A DNA stretch of 59,897 nt from a bacterium (GTDB lineage Bacteria > Actinomycetota > Acidimicrobiia > Spongiisociales > JAHEDJ01). A model generated the notes under the pieces. The model did not search any database. It had not been told where the DNA came from and saw only the letters and a program-made list of their open reading frames with translations. Both the position numbers and the translations under genes were made by a program. Location: positions 1 to 59,897 of the forward strand of contig JAHEDJ010000009.1 in assembly GCA_024641325.1 (NCBI GenBank), written 5' to 3'. The first letter of the stretch is position 1. Each line of letters starts with the position of its first letter. Below are positions 54,059 to 59,897 of the stretch, piece after piece.

Positions 54059-55273
54059 CTAGACGATCCGCATTCCAGAGATCGAACGTGCAACCACGAT
54101 GCGCTGGATCTCGCTCGTACCTTCGAAGATCGTGAAGATCTTGGCATCGCGAGACCACCGCTCCACAGGATGCTCACGAACGTAACCCGAGCCGCCGAGA
54201 ATCTGAATCGCCTCATCGGTCACACGGACGGCCACTTCGCCGGCTTTCAGCTTGGACATCGAACCTTCACCGGCTTCGAACGGCTTGCCGTTTCTAGCCA
54301 TCCAGGCGGCGCGCCACACGAGGAGACGGGCGGCGTCGATCTCGGTGCGCATATCGGCGAGTTTGAAAGCGATCGCCTGATTCATGATTATCGGACGCCC
54401 GAACTGCACACGCTCCTTGGCGTACCCGAGCGCATACTCGTAGGCTGCCCTGGCGACACCGAGAGCCTGGGCGCCGACCACGGGCCGCGAGGCTTCGAAT
54501 GTGGACATCGCTCCCTGCTTCCTGGAGCTCTTCCCCTCTCGCGCTCTAGCAAGGCGCGCGTCGAGCCTCTCTTTGCCGCCGAGGAGCATTCGACCCGGGA
54601 GCCTTACATTATCGAGCACCACTTCGGCGGTATGGGAGGCGCGGATGCCATGTTTCTTGAATTTCGAGCCCTGTGAGAAACCGGGTGTTCCGGGCGGAAT
54701 GATGAAGCTTGCCTGACCTCTGGAACGTAGCTCGGGGTCGACTGACGCCACCACAACATGAATGTCGGCGATGCCCCCGTTGGTGATCCAGGTCTTTGTC
54801 CCGTTCAAGACCCATTCGTCGGCCGCCTCGTCATATACGGCCCTGGTCCTGAGGGCGGATACGTCTGAACCGGCATCGGCTTCGCTCACCGCATAAGCGG
54901 CGACCCTCGGATCATCCGCAGTTCCGAAGCATTGCGGAACCCATTCGGCAACCTGATCCGGAGTCCCGGCCGCGGTGATACCGGCCACGGCCAACGTGCT
55001 CCCGAAGATGGACAAACCGATGCCGGCGTCGCCCCAGAACATCTCCTCGGCTACGAGCGGAAGGGTCAGTCCGGTAGCGTCGCCGAACGCATTGAAGAAG
55101 AACTCGAATGAGTAGAGGCCGATCTTGGCGGCCTCCTGAATGATCGGCCACGGCGTCTCCTCCCGCTCATCCCACTCTGCTGCGGCCGGCCGTACAACGC
55201 GTTCCGCGAAGTCGTGTACCCACTTTTGAAGCTGAATCTGATCTTCGTTTAGCTCGAGTGAAAACTCCGCCAT
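54059..55273 (-). CDS. Acyl-CoA dehydrogenase
   Basis: 404-aa FAD enzyme that oxidises acyl-CoA to enoyl-CoA. Family blocks: YAVSEADAGSDVSALRTRAV, NGTKTWITNGGIADIHVVVA, ERVQFGRPIIMNQAIAFKLADM, and the C-terminal DEAIQILGGSGYVREHPVERWSRDAKIFTIFEGTSEIQRIV, where the catalytic glutamate EGTSEIQ is present. Chain-length specificity is not inferable. ATG 55273 follows GGGAG; the palindromic operator at 55291 is just upstream. Confidence 0.95.
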   Translation of the reverse strand: MAEFSLELNEDQIQLQKWVHDFAERVVRPAAAEWDEREETPWPIIQEAAKIGLYSFEFFFNAFGDATGLTLPLVAEEMFWGDAGIGLSIFGSTLAVAGITAAGTPDQVAEWVPQCFGTADDPRVAAYAVSEADAGSDVSALRTRAVYDEAADEWVLNGTKTWITNGGIADIHVVVASVDPELRSRGQASFIIPPGTPGFSQGSKFKKHGIRASHTAEVVLDNVRLPGRMLLGGKERLDARLARAREGKSSRKQGAMSTFEASRPVVGAQALGVARAAYEYALGYAKERVQFGRPIIMNQAIAFKLADMRTEIDAARLLVWRAAWMARNGKPFEAGEGSMSKLKAGEVAVRVTDEAIQILGGSGYVREHPVERWSRDAKIFTIFEGTSEIQRIVVARSISGMRIV

Positions 55274-55290
55274 TGGTGCTCCCAACTTCT

Positions 55291-55308
55291 AGTTACCACA
55301 TGGTAACT
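55291..55308. promoter_or_regulatory. TetR operator, site 2 (perfect palindrome)
   Basis: AGTTACCACATGGTAACT is an 8+8 dyad with a CA centre, 17 bp upstream of the acyl-CoA dehydrogenase start. The GTTACC-N4-GGTAAC core (55292-55307) matches the site in front of tetR, with equal N4 spacing. Confidence 0.82.
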
Positions 55309-55335
55309 TAACTTGGGGAGTGAGGGGGAGTCCAG

Positions 55336-55444
55336 TTTCTCGGCAATGCTGTCGTTCCCCACGCGCAACAGCATTGCTGAGAAAAGCCAGACACGATTCC
55401 CGGCAATGCCGTTGTTCCCTACGCGCAACAGCATTGCCGAGAAA
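55336..55444 (-). repeat. Tandem pair of 50-bp stem-loop repeats (locus 4)
   Basis: Copies at 55336-55384 and 55396-55444, 17 bp beyond the whiB stop. The first is canonical. In the second the usual G-T apposition near the stem base has become a G-C pair. Loop block GTGGGGAAC (first copy) lies on the minus strand, the sense strand of whiB. Confidence 0.9.
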
Positions 55445-55461
55445 ACTCCGGCGAGATCGAG

Positions 55462-55740
55462 TCAGCTGGCCCGTCGAATCCGGACGACCCGCTTGCGGCG
55501 CAGGACGCGGCGCTCCCGGGAAGTCATACCACCCCACACGCCATCCATTTGGCCGGTCTCAATCGCATATGAGAGGCATTCCTCCTGCACCGGACATGCC
55601 TGACAGACGGCCTTGGCGGCGCGGACCAGGGACACCTCTGCTTCATTGACCGGAAAGAACAGGTCGTCTTGACGACCCGAACAGGCCGCAAACTCACGCC
55701 ATTCCGATCCAAGATCCGACAGTGTTTCATGTCCGAACAC
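55462..55740 (-). CDS. WhiB-family iron-sulfur transcription factor
   Basis: 92 aa. Four cluster cysteines are arranged C (EFAACSGRQDD) ... CQACPVQEEC (C-x2-C-x5-C), followed by the GVWGG turn (MDGVWGGMTSRERR) and a basic tail RRKRVVRIRRAS that binds DNA. WhiB proteins bind a [4Fe-4S] cluster and the major sigma factor; they are restricted to actinobacteria and their phages. The start is GTG 55740, behind AAGGAG; a longer frame to 55812 exists but its extra residues are not family-like. Which WhiB subgroup it belongs to is unclear. Confidence 0.93.
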   Translation of the reverse strand: MFGHETLSDLGSEWREFAACSGRQDDLFFPVNEAEVSLVRAAKAVCQACPVQEECLSYAIETGQMDGVWGGMTSRERRVLRRKRVVRIRRAS

Positions 55741-55841
55741 GCGCGCTCCTTCCGTAAGGTCGTGATAACGCACGCCGGGTCCAGAATGTTCCCCAGTTTC
55801 GCGGATGTTCATCTAGCGGCCCAGGCCTATCGTGGCACCGA

Positions 55842-56543
55842 ATGGTATTTGAACTAGAGGGCATCGAAGTCAACGGTGCAAACGGCAGCCAACGGTTGTC
55901 GATCGAGGGGCTGCGCCTCCCATCGAACGGCATGACCGTGATCGTAGGCCCATCGGGCGCAGGCAAATCCACGCTTTTGCGCCTCCTCAACCGGCTGGAG
56001 ATCCCGGACGGCGGCCTGATCCGATTCGACGGTCGGCCGATCGGCGAAACCGACCCCCTCGATCTCCGACGCGCGGTAGGTATGGTCTTCCAAGAACCCG
56101 TCCGGTTCCCCGGCACCGTGTTCGACAACCTGAGAGAAGCCGATCCATCGATCGACGAGGACAGTGCCGAGTCGCTCCTCAAACGAGTGGGTCTCGATAG
56201 TTCCTTCGTGACCAGGCTCGCCGATGAGCTCTCCGGAGGAGAAGCGCAGCGAATGTGCATCGCCCGCGCACTGGCGACTGGCCCGATGGTCCTCTTGATG
56301 GATGAACCAACTTCGTCGCTCGATCCGGCGACAACGCGAAAGATCGAAGAACAGGCGCTGGCACTGGTCGGGACCGGCGTTCCCATCTTGTGGGTGACCC
56401 ACGACACCGGGCAGATGCATCGCATCGCCTCTCATGTCATCTGCCTTATCGATGGAGCCGTTGCCTATGAAGGCCCGGCGGCCGACATGACGGCCGTACC
56501 GGACCCCCGCGTAGCCGAGTTCCTCGATGAGCAACCATCATGA
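55842..56543 (+). CDS. fetA: ABC transporter ATPase, FetA type
   Basis: 233 aa. Walker A (GPSGAGKSTLLRLLNRLE), signature LSGGEAQRMCIARAL, Walker B (LLMDEPTSSLD) and switch histidine (WVTHD) are all present. It overlaps the following permease gene by four bases (ATGA). The pair matches FetA-FetB (YbbL-YbbM), reported as an iron exporter giving resistance to oxidative stress. Its ATG has no strong Shine-Dalgarno. It is divergent from whiB with about 100 bp between starts. Confidence 0.9.
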   Translation: MVFELEGIEVNGANGSQRLSIEGLRLPSNGMTVIVGPSGAGKSTLLRLLNRLEIPDGGLIRFDGRPIGETDPLDLRRAVGMVFQEPVRFPGTVFDNLREADPSIDEDSAESLLKRVGLDSSFVTRLADELSGGEAQRMCIARALATGPMVLLMDEPTSSLDPATTRKIEEQALALVGTGVPILWVTHDTGQMHRIASHVICLIDGAVAYEGPAADMTAVPDPRVAEFLDEQPS

Positions 56544-57316
56544 GCACCGCAGACGTAACGACCCTCGGCTTGATCGCCTCGCTAATACTTGTGGTCGTAG
56601 CCATCGGAATCTCCGCCACCCAGAGACTCGGGCTCGAGCGCGACATCGTCTGGGCTACTGTCCGGTCGCTGGTGCAGTTGCTGTTCGTAGGCGTCGTGCT
56701 GGCTTTCGTCATCGACCCCGGACAACCGCTCATCCTCTCATGGGCGTGGGTGGCCGCCATGGTGTCTTTCGCAGGCGTCGTCATTCACCGCCGTGCCCCA
56801 GAGATACCGGGCGTGTTGTTCCTCGGCATGGTCGCCATCGGTGCCGCTGCCACCGTAACCCTGGCGGTCATTTTCGGATTGGGAGTGTTCCCTCTGGAGG
56901 GACGCACCCTCGTGCCGCTGGCCGGCATGATGGTCGGCAACTCTATGAACGCCACCGTGCTCGCTGCTCGTCGGGTTGTAGACGAGTTCAGCAGTAACCG
57001 CCGCGAGGTCGAGGCGCGCCTCGCTCTGGGGCAGTCCTCCCGGCAGGCAAGCCGCCGCTATCTGCGGTCGGCGCTCCGAACGGCTCTCACACCTCAGATA
57101 GAAACCACCAAGGCGGTAGGTCTGGTATTCCTGCCCGGTGCCATGACCGGCCTCATCCTCGCAGGGGTCGACCCGATCGAAGCGGTCCGCGTCCAGGCGG
57201 CAATCATGTACCTGATACTCGGATCGGTAGCCACCACCGCGACGGTGATGACTATCGGTATCGGCCATCGCCTCTTCACGCCGGATCACCGTTTGATTCG
57301 ACTGCCGCGCTCTTGA
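56540..57316 (+). CDS. fetB: FetB-type permease
   Basis: 258-aa UPF0014/FetB family membrane protein with about six helices. TVRSLVQLLFVGVVLAFV, LVPLAGMMVGNSMNATVLAARRV and KAVGLVFLPGAMTGLILAGVDPIEAVRVQAAIMYLILGSVATTATVMT are the conserved blocks. It is the membrane half of the FetAB pair. The 3' end overlaps the convergent MFS gene by 41 bp (57276-57316), so both transcripts must share that DNA. Confidence 0.92.
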   Translation: MSTADVTTLGLIASLILVVVAIGISATQRLGLERDIVWATVRSLVQLLFVGVVLAFVIDPGQPLILSWAWVAAMVSFAGVVIHRRAPEIPGVLFLGMVAIGAAATVTLAVIFGLGVFPLEGRTLVPLAGMMVGNSMNATVLAARRVVDEFSSNRREVEARLALGQSSRQASRRYLRSALRTALTPQIETTKAVGLVFLPGAMTGLILAGVDPIEAVRVQAAIMYLILGSVATTATVMTIGIGHRLFTPDHRLIRLPRS

Positions 57317-58490
57317 CCTGTGAGTTACCCAGACCGGACATCCACGTAACGAGCGCAGCAACGGCCATAGCCACCACAAGGCCAACCAAGGGAACCTCGT
57401 AACCTCCGGTTGCGTCCCGAAGGACTCCCACTCCTGCGGGGCCGGCTGCTCCGATGATTGCGGCAAAAGTCCACTGGACTCCCATGATCCGGCCGTAGGC
57501 GGAACCGGAATACCACGACGACATGACCATTGCGCGCAGCGGGAGCATCGCGCCGAAGGAGAGCCCGAAGAGAATGAAATGGGCTCCCATCTGCCAGTTG
57601 GCACCCACGGTGACTGCAAGTGCCATTGCCACCGTGACGGCAACCATTCCCGCCGCGTGAACCGATGTCGGCCTTCGCCTTCCGGCGATGAATGGTGAGG
57701 CGTATCGACCGGGCAGGCTCAACGCCGAAGCTACGGCAGCCCAGACTGCCACTGAGGCCACCGCAAATCCGGCCTCTTCGAACCGGGCTACCCGGTGCGT
57801 GATGATCGACTGCACAGTGCCGAAGCTGAGCAACATGCCGACCGTGTAGAGAACGAAACGACGATCCGACAACAAGGAGCGAAGAGAGAACGGCGCCTGT
57901 TCGCCGTGGCGAGCTTCGCCTGCGCCGCTGGGCAAGAAGACGAAAGACGTGAACCATCCGACGACCAGAAGCACGCTACCGAGCGCCAATGCAGCTCCTC
58001 GCCACCCGAACCAAGCCACCAATCGTTCCGTCAGGGGGATGAAAATAGTGCCAGAAATCCCGCCGATCACCGTCAGGGTGGCGAGCGCCCGCGCCCGATG
58101 CCGCGCCGAGAACCACTGATCAACAGCGATGAAGGCCGGTTCGTAATAGGTCATCGCTCCGGCCGGCCCGATCAACAGCCACCACGCTCCGAGCACGTGC
58201 CATGGCTCTCGAGCAAACGAAAAGGCGAGAAGCCCCAGGAATCCGAACGCAGACCCGATCCCGAATACCAAACGAACCCCGTGCTTGTCGGCGAACCGTC
58301 CGACCGGAAAGGCCAGCAGGCCGCCGGCGAGGGCTGCACCACCGTATCCCACGGAGAGGACTGTCGTGCTGAAGTCGGCCCCTGCAGCATCCGAGGTGAG
58401 AAACACCGAAAAGCCGTAGAACATGACACCGAATGCCACCATCACCGTCGTTGCGAGAGCAACGATCGCCGGCCATGAGAATCGGTCCAT
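57276..58490 (-). CDS. MFS transporter, OFA/monocarboxylate-like
   Basis: 404 aa, about twelve helices. The block VGRFADKHGVRLVFGIGSAFGFLGL is the helix 2-3 motif, and FIPLTERLVAWFGWRGAALALGSVLLVVGW is typical of oxalate/formate antiporter or monocarboxylate-type MFS members. The MMYYEPAFIAVDQWF region is also characteristic. The substrate is unknown. It is divergent from the M20 peptidase and its tail overlaps fetB. Confidence 0.87.
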   Translation of the reverse strand: MDRFSWPAIVALATTVMVAFGVMFYGFSVFLTSDAAGADFSTTVLSVGYGGAALAGGLLAFPVGRFADKHGVRLVFGIGSAFGFLGLLAFSFAREPWHVLGAWWLLIGPAGAMTYYEPAFIAVDQWFSARHRARALATLTVIGGISGTIFIPLTERLVAWFGWRGAALALGSVLLVVGWFTSFVFLPSGAGEARHGEQAPFSLRSLLSDRRFVLYTVGMLLSFGTVQSIITHRVARFEEAGFAVASVAVWAAVASALSLPGRYASPFIAGRRRPTSVHAAGMVAVTVAMALAVTVGANWQMGAHFILFGLSFGAMLPLRAMVMSSWYSGSAYGRIMGVQWTFAAIIGAAGPAGVGVLRDATGGYEVPLVGLVVAMAVAALVTWMSGLGNSQVKSAAVESNGDPA

Positions 58491-58567
58491 ATCCGCAGGC
58501 TAGGGCTAGGAAGTCGTGCGGCGGGCCCCATGGCAGATGCCTTCTTCGGAGCCGTTAGCCTTCCGCC

Positions 58568-59897
58568 ATGCACGAAGACCTCCGTACCGCCATCGACAAC
58601 CTATTCCCCTCTCTCCAGTCGACGCTGGAAGACCTCGTCCGAATCCCATCCATCAGCGCACCCGCCTTTGACGCCGCGGAAGTCCGGAGATCGGCCGCCG
58701 CGGTTGCCGCCCTACTCTCGGAAGCTGGATTCGGGACCGTTCGTCTGCTCGAGGTGGAAGGCGCCCACCCGGCGGTCTTCGCCGAGATTCCTGCGCCCGC
58801 TGGTGCTCCAACGGTCCTGCTCTACGCCCACCATGATGTGCAACCGGTCGGGGATCTCAGCGACTGGGATCGAGATCCCTTCGAGCCGGTCGAAGTAGGC
58901 GGGCGCCTGCTCGGGCGTGGTTCGTCCGATGACAAGGCCGGCCTCGTCGTCCATCTCGGCGCGGTGAAGGCGCACAATGGCCGCCCTCCGGTGGGTGTCA
59001 AAGTAATCATCGAGGGCGAGGAGGAGGTCGGCTCAACCCACCTCGGTGAGTTCCTGCGCAACTACCGAGATCTGCTGGCCGCCGATGTCATCGTCATTGC
59101 GGACTCAGGGAACTGGCGTGTCGGTCAACCTGCGCTGACGACATCGCTGCGTGGACTGGTCGACTGCACGGTTGAGGTCAGAACTCTCCGACACGCTATC
59201 CACAGCGGGCAGTTCGGAGGAGTGATTCCTGACGCGCTGACGGTCCTGTCCCGCCTCCTGGCCACTCTGCACGACGCCGACGGCAACGTTGCCATTCCAG
59301 GGTTGGTCTTCGGCGAGTCCGACGACCTCGACCTGACCGAGGAGGAGCTGCGCAGCCAGGCGGACACGGTCGAAGGCCTCGAGTTGATCGGTTCCGGCTC
59401 TCTGACTTCACGGATGTGGACGCAACCGGCAGTAGCGGTGCTGGCCATTGACGCTCCGACGGTCGTGAACGCGGTCAATGCACTGGTGCCGGCAGCGCGT
59501 GCCAAAGTGAGCTTGCGCATCGCCCCCGGAGACAACCCTGAACATGCGATGAGTGCCCTCGTGGCACATCTCGAACAGAACGTCGCTTGGGGAGCCGAGG
59601 TGACTGTGACGCCCGGCGCAACGGGTGAAGCCTTCGCTCTCGAGACGACCGGACGGACCAACGATGCGTTCCGCGCCGCGTTCGAAGAGGCCTGGGGTCG
59701 TGAAACGGTCAACATGGGCGTCGGTGGTTCGATCCCGTTTGTGGCCGCCTTCTCGGAGTCCTTCCCGGAGGCGACAATCCTTCTCACCGGAGTGGCTGAT
59801 CCAACAAGCAGAGCTCATGGCCCGAACGAGAGCGTCGACCTCGACGATGTAAAGAAAGGGGCCCTGGCGGAAGCAATCGCCCTGCGACTGCTCGCCC
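58568..59897 (+). CDS. M20 family metallopeptidase (truncated by window)
   Basis: The frame opens at ATG 58568 and stays open to the window edge (443 codons). M20 dizinc peptidase motifs are VLLYAHHDVQP (metal histidine and aspartate), GRGSSDDKAGLVV (bridging aspartate), EGEEEVGS (catalytic and metal glutamates), LRHAIHSGQFGGVIPDAL (dimerisation part) and the final histidine in TSRAHGPNES. It belongs to the dipeptidase/carboxypeptidase-like M20 proteins that cleave short peptides. Only a few C-terminal residues can be missing. Confidence 0.93.
   Translation, partial: MHEDLRTAIDNLFPSLQSTLEDLVRIPSISAPAFDAAEVRRSAAAVAALLSEAGFGTVRLLEVEGAHPAVFAEIPAPAGAPTVLLYAHHDVQPVGDLSDWDRDPFEPVEVGGRLLGRGSSDDKAGLVVHLGAVKAHNGRPPVGVKVIIEGEEEVGSTHLGEFLRNYRDLLAADVIVIADSGNWRVGQPALTTSLRGLVDCTVEVRTLRHAIHSGQFGGVIPDALTVLSRLLATLHDADGNVAIPGLVFGESDDLDLTEEELRSQADTVEGLELIGSGSLTSRMWTQPAVAVLAIDAPTVVNAVNALVPAARAKVSLRIAPGDNPEHAMSALVAHLEQNVAWGAEVTVTPGATGEAFALETTGRTNDAFRAAFEEAWGRETVNMGVGGSIPFVAAFSESFPEATILLTGVADPTSRAHGPNESVDLDDVKKGALAEAIALRLLA

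Noticed and set aside
55249-55537. Frames with repeated peptide LRVGNxSIAEK across the stem-loop repeats
   Set aside because: They are translations of the palindromic repeats, found at all four loci and in several frames; there is no start signal. The repeats are non-coding.

Overview
The window is 59.9 kb of high-GC, gene-dense bacterial chromosome with no rRNA, no recognisable tRNA, no CRISPR array and no transposase. A WhiB-family protein, two deazaflavin (F420)-type nitroreductase homologues, a PPK2 polyphosphate kinase, a two-domain GNAT resembling mycothiol synthase, and frequent GTG/TTG starts all point to Actinomycetota. A deep-branching class such as Acidimicrobiia is my guess, not something the sequence proves.

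Layout. 0-4.5 kb: a DUF6498-type membrane protein, then a leftward tetR-ABC ATPase-FtsX/MacB permease operon with a palindromic operator candidate. 4.5-9.2 kb: an unusually long aldehyde dehydrogenase and a leftward metY-metX methionine operon headed by a sigma-A promoter and a textbook SAM-I riboswitch. 9.2-19.4 kb: small housekeeping and transport genes (DUF2007, two MFS-type or PLP enzymes, a lipoprotein, a secreted duplicated-domain protein, a VOC-rhodanese fusion, HAD phosphatase, metallo-beta-lactamase fold protein, two membrane microproteins, YjbR protein, membrane-fused sulfite-oxidase-like enzyme, DDN-like protein, Tag glycosylase). 19.5-31.8 kb: ppdK, YwiC, a double GNAT, MFS, methyltransferase, PPOX, msrB, a lone cyclic-nucleotide-binding domain and hrpA. 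31.8-35.4 kb: an XRE/membrane-protein pair with its own operator, then a leftward run of nucleotidyltransferase, 45-aa small ORF, YbaK, DUF1475-like and msrA. 35.4-39.9 kb: sixA, a secreted protein, an MscS channel, DUF2461 and two poorly characterised proteins. 39.9-44.9 kb: a BMP-type nucleoside/sugar ABC importer. 45-52.8 kb: DDN-like protein, TPR-like protein, a Glu/Leu/Phe/Val dehydrogenase with an altered catalytic lysine, ppk2, a hemerythrin-like protein, CapA, tryptophanase and an orphan NarL/DevR regulator. 52.8-59.9 kb: SRPBCC protein, TetR, acyl-CoA dehydrogenase, WhiB, fetAB, MFS and a truncated M20 peptidase.

The strongest undescribed signal is a family of about 50-bp stem-loops. 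Eight copies lie at four loci, always as a tandem pair, always 1-17 bp beyond a stop codon, and with the loop reading the same way relative to the upstream gene. Other regulatory signals that I can read directly are a matched pair of GTTACC-N4-GGTAAC operators linking a TetR gene to an acyl-CoA dehydrogenase, and a GTAAG/CTTAC operator inside the promoter of the XRE pair.

No gene-free stretch exceeds about 310 bases. The two longest are 8915-9221 (SAM riboswitch and promoters) and 43395-43688 (a strong hairpin between the binding-protein gene and the ATPase gene of the BMP transporter).
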